Positions 33,969 to 43,031 of a stretch of DNA of 51,010 nucleotides are shown in pieces. The DNA is from Sideroxydans sp. (lineage in GTDB: Bacteria; Pseudomonadota; Gammaproteobacteria; Burkholderiales; Gallionellaceae). Positions within the stretch are counted from its first letter, which is position 1; each line of letters opens with the position of its first letter. The notes under the pieces are model-generated. The model was given only the letters and a program-made list of their open reading frames with translations, made no database searches and was not told the DNA's origin. Location of the stretch: contig DAIDAJ010000007.1 in NCBI GenBank assembly GCA_027310665.1, positions 1-51,010 on the forward strand, written 5' to 3'. The position numbers and the translations under genes are program-made.

Positions 33969-34916
33969 ATGACTTACTCGGAAGACATGTTGAGTTCTGG
34001 GCACGACGGGATGCTGGAGCATATCGATGCCCGCACCAATCTGGCAGGGACCAACAAGATGGAGATACTGCTGTTCAGCCTGGGCAGCAACGAGAAGTTC
34101 GGCATCAACGTATTCAAGGTCAAGGAGGTGTGCCAGATCGGCAAAGTCACCCGCACGCCGAACATGCCGGGCGGGGTGGACGGCATCGTCAGCCTGCGCG
34201 GCCACGTCATGCCGGTGTTGAACCTGGCCAATTTCATGGGCATGAATCCCGCGATCAAGCACGAGACCATGCTGGTCGCCGAATTCAACCGCCATATACT
34301 CGGGTTCCTGGTTGAAGGCGTTGACCGCATCATCCGGGTCGATTGGGACAAGGTTCATCCCACGGAAGGTATGCTTTCGGACAAGGGGGCGCTCATCACC
34401 GCCATCACGGAACTGGAAGACGGTACGCTGGTGTCCATACTCGATGTCGAACAGATACTGGCCGACGCCTTTGGCGAGGCGGTGGTCGGCAACGTCGAAA
34501 GGATAGAATCGGAACATGAACTCTGCGTATTCTTTGCGGACGATTCGCTGGTGGCACGCCGGAAGATCATCGAGGTCCTGGACAAAATGGGTGTCAAACA
34601 TGTGCAGGCCAACAACGGACGCGAGGCCTGGGACAGGCTGAAAGCCATGGCGGATGCGGCGCAGAGTGCGGGTGTCAACCTGCACGACCAGATACAGGTC
34701 ATTCTCACCGATGCGGAAATGCCGGAGATGGACGGTTATGTGCTGACCCAGAATATAAAGGGTGACAGCCGTTTCGACGACATCCCCGTGGTGATGCATT
34801 CGTCCCTGTCGTCGGATGCGAACCGGGCCATGGGCAAGCGCGTCGGGGTGGATAATTACGTATCGAAATTCGATTCGATTGTGCTGTCTTCAACGCTGCG
34901 TCCGTTGTTGACATAG
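33969..34916 (+). CDS. cheV: chemotaxis coupling protein CheV (second copy)
   Basis: The 315-residue protein has a CheW domain (about 15-165; FGINVFKVKEVCQIGKVTRT, GIVSLRGHVMPVLNL) and a receiver (about 180-315; FFADDSLVARRKIIEVL, ILTDAEMPEMDGYVL, PVVMHSSLS). It is a clear paralogue of the preceding CheV, but with a different coupling surface, so each may serve different receptors. TGAGGAGCTG precedes ATG 33969. An inverted-repeat spacer separates it from cheY. Confidence 0.95.
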   Translation: MTYSEDMLSSGHDGMLEHIDARTNLAGTNKMEILLFSLGSNEKFGINVFKVKEVCQIGKVTRTPNMPGGVDGIVSLRGHVMPVLNLANFMGMNPAIKHETMLVAEFNRHILGFLVEGVDRIIRVDWDKVHPTEGMLSDKGALITAITELEDGTLVSILDVEQILADAFGEAVVGNVERIESEHELCVFFADDSLVARRKIIEVLDKMGVKHVQANNGREAWDRLKAMADAAQSAGVNLHDQIQVILTDAEMPEMDGYVLTQNIKGDSRFDDIPVVMHSSLSSDANRAMGKRVGVDNYVSKFDSIVLSSTLRPLLT

Positions 34917-34924
34917 GAGCGAGG

Positions 34925-35001
34925 ATACAGGATGCGGGATACGGGATTCAGGAAATGCAGCGCGCCGGGCATGACTGAATCCTGTATCCAGAATCCTGTA
35001 G
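34925..35001. repeat. imperfect 26-bp inverted repeat between cheV and cheY (copy 1)
   Basis: The left arm (34925-34950) and the complement of the right arm (34976-35001) match at 22 of 26 bases, around a 25-base loop. Arms are built from the unit GGATACAGGAT / GGATACGGGAT. The element fills most of the 105-base spacer and would fold into a hairpin in the che transcript. A closely related element lies at 36173-36248. Confidence 0.8.
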
Positions 35002-35021
35002 CCTGAATTTAGGAGAAGGTG

Positions 35022-35420
35022 ATGGGAATAGAAAATACAAAGTTTCTGGTGGTGGACGATTTCTCGACGATGCGGCGCATCGTGCGGAATCTCCTCAAGG
35101 AGCTCGGGTTCGCCAACGTGCAGGAAGCGGAGGACGGTGTGGATGCACTGAACAAATTGCGCAGCGAGCCGTTTGATTTCGTGGTGTCGGACTGGAACAT
35201 GCCGAACATGACCGGCATCGATTTGTTGCGCGCGATCCGCGCCGTCGAGAGCCTGAAACATCTGCCGGTCTTGATGGTGACGGCGGAAGCGAAGAAGGAA
35301 AACATCATCATGGCAGCACAGGCAGGGGCTTCCGGCTATGTGGTGAAGCCTTTCACCGCGGTGACTCTGGACGAGAAGCTGAAGAAGATATTTGCGGCAT
35401 TCCCGCAACTCAACAAGTGA
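35022..35420 (+). CDS. cheY: chemotaxis response regulator CheY
   Basis: CheY carries the phosphoryl signal from CheA to the flagellar switch. The 132 residues show Asp12-Asp13, the phospho-acceptor Asp57 ([13 protein letters not shown]), a Thr in [12 protein letters not shown] and a Lys in GYVVKPFT, the full receiver set. The start [20 protein letters not shown] is close to enterobacterial CheY. ATG 35022 is used because AGGAG is six bases upstream; an in-frame GTG at 35019 is less likely. cheZ follows immediately. Confidence 0.97.
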   Translation: MGIENTKFLVVDDFSTMRRIVRNLLKELGFANVQEAEDGVDALNKLRSEPFDFVVSDWNMPNMTGIDLLRAIRAVESLKHLPVLMVTAEAKKENIIMAAQAGASGYVVKPFTAVTLDEKLKKIFAAFPQLNK

Positions 35421-35428
35421 GGCAGGTC

Positions 35429-36169
35429 ATGGCTACCAATACTGCAACTCAAGATTCGGACGACCTCGAAGCGCTGTTCGACAGCATCATCGCGGCGAAC
35501 GCAAACGAAGGCAAACCGGCAACGGCGACCGCGGCCAATTCCTCTGCGGCGGCGGGTGACGGGGACCCTGCCAAGGTCATCAACCAGATCGGGCACATGG
35601 CGCGCGCCTTGCACGACACGCTGCGCGAGCTGGGCCTGAACAAGGAGATCGAGAAGGCGGCTGCAACCATCCCCGATGCGCGCGACCGCCTGAACTATGT
35701 GGCCACGCTGACACAGCAGGCCGCCGAGCGCGTGCTGAATGCCACCGAGGCGGCACAACCCGTCGTCGAGAAGATGGGCAGCGATGCACAGTATCTGGCC
35801 AAACAATGGGATCTGTTGTTCGAGAAGAAGCTCGACGTGCCGCAGTTCAAGGACCTGGTCACCCAGACCCACGCCTACCTGCATGAGACGCCCAGGCAGG
35901 CCAAGGCAACCAACGCCAAGCTGACCGAGATCATGATGGCGCAGGATTTCCAGGACCTGACGGGTCAGGTCATCAAGAAGATCATCGAGTTGACACAGAA
36001 TATGGAGCAGCAACTGCTGGCGCTGCTGCTGGAAAACGCACCGGCATCGGTGAAGGCGGAGATCAACAACAGCCTGTTGAATGGCCCGGTCATCAATGCG
36101 CAGGGACGCTCCGACGTGGTGACCAGCCAGGATCAGGTGGACGATCTGCTTGAGAGCTTGGGGTTCTAG
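35429..36169 (+). CDS. cheZ: CheY-phosphate phosphatase CheZ
   Basis: CheZ speeds loss of phosphate from CheY. The 246 residues contain the family's long helical hairpin and the catalytic segment MMAQDFQDLTGQVIKKIIEL with its Gln. The C-terminal CheY-binding peptide is recognisable in QDQVDDLLESLGF. ATG 35429 follows GAGG six bases upstream; a GTG at 35417 that overlaps the cheY stop is an alternative. A second copy of the inverted-repeat element lies between cheZ and cheA. Confidence 0.95.
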   Translation: MATNTATQDSDDLEALFDSIIAANANEGKPATATAANSSAAAGDGDPAKVINQIGHMARALHDTLRELGLNKEIEKAAATIPDARDRLNYVATLTQQAAERVLNATEAAQPVVEKMGSDAQYLAKQWDLLFEKKLDVPQFKDLVTQTHAYLHETPRQAKATNAKLTEIMMAQDFQDLTGQVIKKIIELTQNMEQQLLALLLENAPASVKAEINNSLLNGPVINAQGRSDVVTSQDQVDDLLESLGF

Positions 36170-36172
36170 AAT

Positions 36173-36248
36173 CAGGATACGGGATACAGGAGTCAGGATA
36201 CAGGGAGGGGCGGCGGTGGTTTCACTGAATCCTGTATCCCGTATCCTG
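36173..36248. repeat. 24-bp inverted repeat between cheZ and cheA (copy 2)
   Basis: The left arm (36173-36196) and the complement of the right arm (36225-36248) agree at 23 of 24 bases, around a 28-base loop rich in G. The arm core GGATACGGGATACAGGA shares its unit with the copy at 34925-35001. It sits in the 100-base spacer between the cheZ stop and cheA start. Confidence 0.85.
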
Positions 36249-36269
36249 CATCTCGAATAGGAGACGAGC

Positions 36270-38135
36270 ATGAACGATTTCGTGGGAATGGAAGAATTGC
36301 TGCAGGACTTCCTGATGGAGGCCGGGGACATGCTGTCCGATGTGGACAGCAAGCTGATGGAGCTGGAAAAGAACCCGGGCGACGCCTCGCTCCTGAATGA
36401 GGTCTTTCGCGGCTTCCACACCATCAAGGGCGGTGCGGGCTTTCTTAATGCGTCAGAACTGGTGACGCTGTGCCACCTGACCGAGAACCTGTTCGATAAA
36501 TTGCGCAACAACGAACTGAAGCTGACTGCCGAACTGATGGACGTGATCTTTGCGGCTACCGCGGAAGTGCGCAAGATGTTCGGCGCGTTGCAGCAAAGCC
36601 AGCAACCCGCCGCCGCACCGGTTGAGGTGATCCAGGCCCTGAAGGATGTGTTGAGCGGCAAGGCGATCGCGGCAATATCCAGAAATGCGGCCAAACCTGC
36701 CGCCGCGGCACCGTCGGCACCTGCCGCGACTTCCTCTCCTGCGCCGGCTGGAGCGGACAGCGTGGATTGGGACGCGTTGTATAACGCCATCACCGGCGGT
36801 ACCGATATCGTCAAGGAAGTTGGCGCGGTACGCGACGAGAAAAAGATCACCGAAGCGATCAACGAAGAGGAGTCCACCAAAAAAGCGTTCGGCCGCCGCT
36901 CCACCGATGTGCCCGGGGCGACCGTCGGTCGCCGTGCCGGGGACGTGCCGGCTGCCGAAGCAAAGGAAACGACCATCCGGGTCGATACCGACCGGCTGGA
37001 CCAGGTGCTCAACCTGTCGGGCGAGATCGGGCTGACCAAGAATCGGCTCACCCATCTGCGTTCCGACATCCTTCAGGGACACAACGATCCGGATACCTTG
37101 CGCGAACTGGATCAATCCGTCAGCCAACTCGACATGCTGGTGGTCAGTCTGCAGAACGCCGTCATGAAGACACGCATGCAGCCCATCGGCCGGCTGTTCA
37201 AGAAGTATCCGCGTCTGGCGCGAGATCTGGCGCGCTCTCTGGGCAAGGACGTCGAACTGGTGCTGACCGGCGAAGAGACCGAGATGGACAAGACCATGAT
37301 CGAAGACTTGAACGATCCGCTGGTGCACCTGGTGCGCAACGCCGTGGATCATGGTGTGGAAACGATAGAAGAACGGGTCGCCGCGGGCAAGTCGGAGAAG
37401 AGTTTCGTCGAGCTCTCCGCGCGCCAGGAAGGCGACCATATCCTCATCACTATCACCGACGACGGCAAGGGCATGCGCCCGGAAGTCATACGCAACAAGG
37501 CCATCGAGAAAGGACTGATCACCGCGGAGATCGCGAACACGCTGGACGAGAACCGCTGCCTGGAATTGATCTTCCTGCCCGGCTTCTCGACGAAAGAGGA
37601 GATATCCAGCGTGTCCGGCCGCGGCGTCGGCATGGATGTCGTGAAAACGAACATCCAGAAGCTCAATGGCACGGTCAACATCAGTTCCGAGGTGGGCAAG
37701 GGCTCGACCATTTCCATCTCGCTGCCGCTGACGCTGGCGATCCTGCCGGTGCTGGTATTGCGGCTGGCCGACCAGTCGTTTGCCGTGCCGCTGTCCATGG
37801 TGCGCGAGATATTGCCGGTCACACAGGGGGAGCTGCAACGGGTATCCGGCAAGGCGACCATGGTGGTGCGCGGCGAAGTGCTGCCGGTGTTGCCGCTGTC
37901 GCAGCTGATAGGCTGGGGCAGCAGCGACAGATCGGAAGTCGGCGTGCTGATGCAGTTCGGCAACAACAGCTTCATCCTGACTGCCGACGGCTTTGTAGGC
38001 CATGAAGACGTGGTCATCAAATCGCTTGATACCTTCCGTCCCAAAGGCGTGGCAGGCGTCACCATGTCCAGCGAAGGCGACATCGTGCTGATCCTGGATA
38101 TCAAGGAGTTGCTCAGCGACGTGCGCGGATCCTGA
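36270..38135 (+). CDS. cheA: chemotaxis histidine kinase CheA
   Basis: CheA phosphorylates CheY (and CheB when it has a receiver) in response to receptors. The 621 residues show an Hpt domain with phospho-His50 (FHTIKGGAGFL), an Ala/Pro-rich linker (about 125-165), a dimerisation domain (about 240-300; RVDTDRLDQVLNLSGEIGLT), the ATPase domain (about 300-480; HLVRNAVDHGVE, DDGKGM, GRGVGMDVV) and a C-terminal CheW-like domain (about 485-620). I do not see a clear P2 CheY-binding domain; the linker is short. TAGGAGACG precedes ATG 36270. Confidence 0.97.
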   Translation: MNDFVGMEELLQDFLMEAGDMLSDVDSKLMELEKNPGDASLLNEVFRGFHTIKGGAGFLNASELVTLCHLTENLFDKLRNNELKLTAELMDVIFAATAEVRKMFGALQQSQQPAAAPVEVIQALKDVLSGKAIAAISRNAAKPAAAAPSAPAATSSPAPAGADSVDWDALYNAITGGTDIVKEVGAVRDEKKITEAINEEESTKKAFGRRSTDVPGATVGRRAGDVPAAEAKETTIRVDTDRLDQVLNLSGEIGLTKNRLTHLRSDILQGHNDPDTLRELDQSVSQLDMLVVSLQNAVMKTRMQPIGRLFKKYPRLARDLARSLGKDVELVLTGEETEMDKTMIEDLNDPLVHLVRNAVDHGVETIEERVAAGKSEKSFVELSARQEGDHILITITDDGKGMRPEVIRNKAIEKGLITAEIANTLDENRCLELIFLPGFSTKEEISSVSGRGVGMDVVKTNIQKLNGTVNISSEVGKGSTISISLPLTLAILPVLVLRLADQSFAVPLSMVREILPVTQGELQRVSGKATMVVRGEVLPVLPLSQLIGWGSSDRSEVGVLMQFGNNSFILTADGFVGHEDVVIKSLDTFRPKGVAGVTMSSEGDIVLILDIKELLSDVRGS

Positions 38136-38168
38136 GGCATGGGCCGGACAAACGGTTAAAATCGTTGC

Positions 38169-39002
38169 ATGAATAATGCACATCCCCGTGAATTCAATTT
38201 CACCGACCAGGATTTTCAGCGCATCCGCAAGCTGATCCACGAACGCGCCGGCATCTCGCTGGGCGAAAACAAGCAGGAACTGGTGTATAGCCGCCTGGCG
38301 CGGCGCCTGCGCGCCACCGGCATCAAGAACTTTGCAGATTACCTGGATCATCTGCAGCGCGGGGATGCGGCCGAATGGGAAGCCTTCACCAACTCCCTCA
38401 CGACCAACCTCACCTCGTTCTTTCGCGAGCCTCACCATTTTCCGCTGCTGGCCGAACACCTGCGCAAGCAGGAAAAGGGGCGGCCGCTGACCCTGTGGTG
38501 TTCCGCCTGTTCGACGGGTGAAGAGGCCTACTCGATGGCGATGACGGCGGTGGAAGCATTGGGAGGGTACGAGCGGCCGTTCCATATTATCGCTTCCGAC
38601 CTGGACACCAAAGTGCTGGAAACCGCACGTGCAGGGCGCTACAAGGCAGATGCCATAGCCAGGCTGCCGGTGCAGCAGGTCGAGCGTTTCTTCGTGCGCG
38701 GCACCAGCGAGCAGGCCGGTTTCGTGCAGGTAAAACCGGAGCTGCAGAAGAAGATCGACTTCCGGCGCATCAATCTCCTGGACACGACGTGGCCGATTCA
38801 TGCGCCAGTGGATGCGATCTTCTGCCGCAATGTGATGATCTATTTCGACAAGGACACGCAACTCTCCGTACTCAGGAAATTCGCCCCGCTATTGCGCAGC
38901 GATGGCCTGCTGTTTGCCGGGCATTCGGAGAATTTCTATCACGCCAGTGCCTGGTTCAAGTTGCGCGGACATACCGTGTACGAACTGGCTGCACAGGACT
39001 AG
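38169..39002 (+). CDS. cheR: chemotaxis protein methyltransferase CheR
   Basis: CheR methylates receptor glutamates using S-adenosylmethionine. The 277 residues have the all-helical N-terminal domain ([20 protein letters not shown]) and the methyltransferase core with [16 protein letters not shown] and [17 protein letters not shown], then [14 protein letters not shown]. The receptors in this window lack the pentapeptide tether used by some CheR enzymes. It starts 33 bases after cheA without a strong ribosome-binding site. A CheB catalytic-domain protein follows, giving a complete adaptation pair. Confidence 0.96.
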   Translation: MNNAHPREFNFTDQDFQRIRKLIHERAGISLGENKQELVYSRLARRLRATGIKNFADYLDHLQRGDAAEWEAFTNSLTTNLTSFFREPHHFPLLAEHLRKQEKGRPLTLWCSACSTGEEAYSMAMTAVEALGGYERPFHIIASDLDTKVLETARAGRYKADAIARLPVQQVERFFVRGTSEQAGFVQVKPELQKKIDFRRINLLDTTWPIHAPVDAIFCRNVMIYFDKDTQLSVLRKFAPLLRSDGLLFAGHSENFYHASAWFKLRGHTVYELAAQD

Positions 39003-39007
39003 CGGCG

Positions 39008-39589
39008 ATGATGGGCGGGAAGATCATTGTGGTCGGCTCTTCCACCGGGGGTACCGAGGCACTCAAGATATTCCTGTCGGGTATGCCGGAACGAAGCCCC
39101 GCCATCCTTATCTCCCAGCATATGCCGGAATTGTTCACCAAATCGTTCGCCGAACGCCTGGATAACCTCTGTGCGATGCAGGTGACAGAGGCGGAACAGC
39201 ATGAAGATATCGTGGCGGGCCGCGTCTATCTCGCTCCCGGTCATTCCCATCTGTTGCTGGAGCGCGTCGCCGGGAAATACCGCACCGCGCTGAGCCGGGA
39301 TCCGCCGGTGAATCGCCACCGCCCTTCGGTCGAAGTGCTGTTCCATTCGGCTGCCAAGTTGCTGGGGACAAACGCCATCGGCGTGATGCTGACCGGCATG
39401 GGCAAGGACGGTGCGGCGGCGATGCTCGAGATGAAGCGGGCGGGCGCTTACAACTTCGCCCAGGACGAAGCCAGTTGTGTGGTGTTCGGCATGCCGCGCG
39501 AGGCCATCGCGCTGGGCGCGGTGGACGAGATCGTGCCCCTGCCCAGGATGGCGGAGCGCGTGCTGGCGCGGCTGGCGCTGGCCAGATAA
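39008..39589 (+). CDS. cheB: CheB-type methylesterase catalytic domain lacking a receiver
   Basis: The 193 residues are the CheB catalytic domain alone. The triad is present: Ser12 in [11 protein letters not shown], His38 in ISQHMPELF and Asp134 in [11 protein letters not shown]. Their spacing (26 and 96 residues) equals that of Ser164, His190 and Asp286 in Salmonella CheB. There is no upstream receiver: the region before ATG 39008 is cheR in another frame. The enzyme should remove methyl groups from receptors, or deamidate them, without direct CheA control. AGGA lies nine bases before ATG 39008; ATG 39011 is the alternative. The rest of the chemotaxis set is otherwise normal. Confidence 0.92.
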   Translation: MMGGKIIVVGSSTGGTEALKIFLSGMPERSPAILISQHMPELFTKSFAERLDNLCAMQVTEAEQHEDIVAGRVYLAPGHSHLLLERVAGKYRTALSRDPPVNRHRPSVEVLFHSAAKLLGTNAIGVMLTGMGKDGAAAMLEMKRAGAYNFAQDEASCVVFGMPREAIALGAVDEIVPLPRMAERVLARLALAR

Positions 39590-39666
39590 GCCCATATTTC
39601 CCCCGCTGTTCCGCAGATTGGAATTCCTCCCGATGCCGATAATCGCCATGAGCAAAGGATCGTGCC

Positions 39667-40812
39667 ATGGCCGAAGAAGACAGTGATCTGGAAAAAACCG
39701 AATCGCCCTCGCAGCGGCGCCTGGATCAGGCGCGCGAAGAAGGCCAGGTCGCGCGTTCGCGCGAGCTTTCCACTTTCGCCGTCCTGATGGCGGGTGGCGC
39801 CGGCATCTGGTTGATGGGTTCCGCGCTTTCACAGCAACTGATCTCGTTGATTCGCGAGGGCCTGACGCTGGATACCGGTCTCGCGTTCCATACGGAACAA
39901 TTGCTGCCCCACTTGCATGACCTGAGCATGGCGACGCTGCTTGCTTTCCTGCCGTTGCTGGGATTGTTGCTGCTGGTGGCGGTGTTCTCGCCCATGTTGA
40001 TGAACGGCTGGCTATTCTCGATGGCGCCCCTGCAACCCAATTTCGGCAAGCTCAATCCACTCAACGGCATCGGACGCATGTTCTCGGTCAACAGCCTCAT
40101 GGAACTGGCAAAGGCGATCGTCAAATCGCTGGTGGTGGGCGGGGTCGGGGCATGGGTGATCTGGCACAACAAGGAAGCGGTGCTGATGCTGGTGACGGAA
40201 CCCCTTGCGCACGCCATCCCGCATCTGGGCAGTCTCGTGTGGGGCAGCTTCGCCGCCATCATGGGCGGCATGCTGCTCATCGTCGCGGTGGATGTGCCGT
40301 TCCAGCTGTATGAGCACAACAAGAAACTGAAGATGACCAAGGAAGAAGTGCGCCAGGAAGCCAAGGAGACCGAGGGCGATCCGCAGGTCAAGGCGCGCAT
40401 CCGCAGCATGCAGCGCGAGATGGCGCGCCGCCGTATGATGGCCGAGATACCGACCGCCGATGTGGTGGTGACCAACCCGACGCACTTTTCCGTGGCGCTG
40501 AAATACAGCGACAACAAGATGCGCGCCCCGGTCGTGGTGGCGAAAGGCTCGCACCTGATGGCGGCGCGCATCAGGGAGATCGCCAAAGAGAACAACGTGC
40601 CCATCCTCGAAGCGCCGCCTCTGGCGCGCGCGCTGCACAAACACTGCGAACTCGGGCAGGCCATCCCTGAAGCCCTGTATACCGCCGTGGCCGAAGTGCT
40701 GGCCTACGTCTACCAGCTGCGCCGCTACAAACAGGTGGGCGGTGCATATCCGCAGGAGCCGCATGAACTGCCGGTTCCGCAGGAGCTCGATCCGGCGAAT
40801 GCAGGGCTGTAG
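39667..40812 (+). CDS. flhB: flagellar type III export apparatus protein FlhB
   Basis: FlhB is the substrate-specificity switch of the flagellar export gate. The 381 residues show four membrane helices (about 30-210) and a cytoplasmic domain with the self-cleaving VVVTNPTHFSVALKY (Asn270-Pro271). The N-terminal EKTESPSQRRLDQAREEGQV is characteristic. The tail after about 355 (GGAYPQEPHELPVPQELDPA) is proline-rich. It begins 77 bases after the CheB-domain gene; that spacer has a perfect sigma-28 -10 sequence, GCCGATAA, at 39635, but a poor -35. Confidence 0.97.
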   Translation: MAEEDSDLEKTESPSQRRLDQAREEGQVARSRELSTFAVLMAGGAGIWLMGSALSQQLISLIREGLTLDTGLAFHTEQLLPHLHDLSMATLLAFLPLLGLLLLVAVFSPMLMNGWLFSMAPLQPNFGKLNPLNGIGRMFSVNSLMELAKAIVKSLVVGGVGAWVIWHNKEAVLMLVTEPLAHAIPHLGSLVWGSFAAIMGGMLLIVAVDVPFQLYEHNKKLKMTKEEVRQEAKETEGDPQVKARIRSMQREMARRRMMAEIPTADVVVTNPTHFSVALKYSDNKMRAPVVVAKGSHLMAARIREIAKENNVPILEAPPLARALHKHCELGQAIPEALYTAVAEVLAYVYQLRRYKQVGGAYPQEPHELPVPQELDPANAGL

Positions 40813-40946
40813 GTGTTTTGCCGACACGCCTGAATTGCCGCTGAAATCCCCCTCTATTCACGTCATCGATCCTGCAGCCGTTTCAGATAATACGCACGGG
40901 CAAAGCGGTCTTGGCGGACCGCGGAAATGAACTTGAAGAGGTGCGT

Positions 40947-43031
40947 ATGAATATCCTGGAAACGTTGAAGGCTGCGATGATGCGCGGCGGCGTCCGCGGC
41001 CTGGCGGGCCCCATCCTGATCGTGATGATCCTGTCGATGATGGTGCTGCCGCTGCCGCCGTTCCTGCTGGATATCCTGTTCACGTTCAATATCGCACTGG
41101 CGGTCATGGTGCTGCTGGTTGCGATGAACACCACCAAGCCGCTGGATTTCGCCGTCTTCCCCACGGTGCTGCTGATCTCCACCCTGCTGCGTCTCTCGCT
41201 CAACGTGGCGTCCACACGCGTGGTGTTGCTGCACGGACACACCGGTCCGGATGCGGCGGGCAAGGTGATCGAGTCGTTCGGCCACTTCCTGGTGGGCGGC
41301 AACTACGCGGTGGGTATCGTCGTGTTCGTGATCCTGGTGGTGATCAATTTCGTGGTCATCACCAAAGGTGCCGGACGTATCGCCGAAGTCGGCGCGCGCT
41401 TCACCCTGGACGCGATGCCGGGCAAGCAGATGGCGATCGACGCCGACCTGAATGCCGGCCTGATCGGTGAAGACGTGGCGCGCAAGCGCCGTGCCGAGAT
41501 CGCCCAGGAAGCCGACTTCTACGGGGCGATGGACGGTGCTTCCAAGTTCGTGCGCGGCGACGCCGTCGCAGGCATCATCATCATGCTCGTCAACGTCGTC
41601 GGCGGTCTGGTGATCGGCGTGCTGCAGCATGATCTGGACCTGGCGACCGCAGCCAAGAATTACACCCTGCTCACCATCGGCGACGGTCTGGTGGCGCAGA
41701 TCCCGGCGCTGGTGATCTCCACCGCTGCCGGCATGGTGGTGAGCCGCGTCTCCAGCGAAGACAACATCGGTCAGCAGCTGGCGAAGCAATTGATCTCCAG
41801 CCCGCAGGTGCTCATCGTGACGGCTGCCATCATCGGCATGCTGGGTCTGATTCCCGGCATGCCGCATTTCGCTTTCCTGCTGCTGGCGGGGGCAATGGGC
41901 TGGTTCGCATACTTCCTGTTGCAGCGCGCAAGACAGGCGGAGGACAAGGCAACGGAAGCGGCCAACCCCGTGCTGGCACCGAGCACCGAGGCGCCGGAAG
42001 CCAGTTGGGAGGACGTGGCACAGGTGGACGTGCTGGGACTTGAAGTCGGCTACCGCCTGATCGCTCTGGTGGACAAGGCGCAGGATGGCGACCTGCTGCG
42101 GCGCATCAAGGGCATCCGCAAGAAGTTCACGCAGGATATGGGATTCCTGCCGCCTGCCGTGCATATCCGCGACAACCTCGATCTGCGTCCCAATGCCTAT
42201 CGCATCACCCTGAAGGGGGCCGAGATCGGCAGCGGCGAGGCATATCCCAATATGTTCCTCGCGATCAATCCAGGCAGCGTGAGCGGCGTATTGCCCGGCA
42301 CCCCGACCAAAGACCCGGCCTTCGGACTGCCAGCCACCTGGGTGGATGCGACCGTGCGCGAACAGGCGCAAGTCATGGGTTATACCGTGGTCGATGCAGG
42401 CACGGTGGTGGCGACGCACATGAGCCACCTGATCCATACCCACGCAGCCGAGCTGCTGGGCCGCCAGGAACTGCAGCAGTTGCTGGATCACCTCGGCAAA
42501 ATCGCCCCCAAACTGACCGAAGACCTCATTCCGAAGTTGCTGCCGTTGTCTACCGTGCAGAAAGTCATGCAGAACCTGCTGGACGAAGGCATGCATGTGC
42601 GCGACATGCGCACCATCCTGGAGACGCTGGCCGAACACGCGCCGCAGACGCAGGACGCGACCGTGCTGACCGGCCTCGTGCGCGTGGCGCTCGGCGCGGC
42701 CATCGTGCAGCAGTTCTACCCGTCGGCGCAGGAACTGCAAGTCATCGGCATGGACAAGGAACTGGAGTATGTGCTGGCGCAGGCCCTGCAGGCGGGCGGC
42801 TCGGCCATCGAGCCCGGCCTGGCCAACACGCTGCTGCGCGAAGCGCGCAACGCGACACAGACACAGGAACAACTGGGACTGCCCGCGGTGCTGCTGGTGC
42901 CCGGACATATCCGCGACCTGCTGGCGCGATTCCTGAAGCGTTCGCTGCCGCAACTGAGAGTGATTTCGCAAGACGAAGTACCGGGGTTCAAGACGGTACG
43001 GTTTACATCCATGGTAGGGGGTAGAGCATGA
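40947..43031 (+). CDS. flhA: flagellar type III export gate protein FlhA
   Basis: FlhA forms the nine-membered export ring and binds chaperone-substrate complexes. The 694 residues have about eight membrane helices in the N-terminal half, the FHIPEP-type signature in VVFVILVVINFVVITKGAGR and ARFTLDAMPGKQMAIDADLN, and a large cytoplasmic domain (about 350-694). ATG 40947 is used because GAAGAGG lies five bases before it and MNILETLKAAMM looks native; an in-frame ATG at 40911 adds twelve unlikely residues. The stop overlaps flhF by ATGA. Confidence 0.97.
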   Translation: MNILETLKAAMMRGGVRGLAGPILIVMILSMMVLPLPPFLLDILFTFNIALAVMVLLVAMNTTKPLDFAVFPTVLLISTLLRLSLNVASTRVVLLHGHTGPDAAGKVIESFGHFLVGGNYAVGIVVFVILVVINFVVITKGAGRIAEVGARFTLDAMPGKQMAIDADLNAGLIGEDVARKRRAEIAQEADFYGAMDGASKFVRGDAVAGIIIMLVNVVGGLVIGVLQHDLDLATAAKNYTLLTIGDGLVAQIPALVISTAAGMVVSRVSSEDNIGQQLAKQLISSPQVLIVTAAIIGMLGLIPGMPHFAFLLLAGAMGWFAYFLLQRARQAEDKATEAANPVLAPSTEAPEASWEDVAQVDVLGLEVGYRLIALVDKAQDGDLLRRIKGIRKKFTQDMGFLPPAVHIRDNLDLRPNAYRITLKGAEIGSGEAYPNMFLAINPGSVSGVLPGTPTKDPAFGLPATWVDATVREQAQVMGYTVVDAGTVVATHMSHLIHTHAAELLGRQELQQLLDHLGKIAPKLTEDLIPKLLPLSTVQKVMQNLLDEGMHVRDMRTILETLAEHAPQTQDATVLTGLVRVALGAAIVQQFYPSAQELQVIGMDKELEYVLAQALQAGGSAIEPGLANTLLREARNATQTQEQLGLPAVLLVPGHIRDLLARFLKRSLPQLRVISQDEVPGFKTVRFTSMVGGRA

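Noticed and set aside
36453-38861. 802-codon open frame on the minus strand opposite cheA/cheR
   Set aside because: It lies antisense to cheA and cheR, which are certain. His/Gln/Arg-rich composition is typical of shadow frames.
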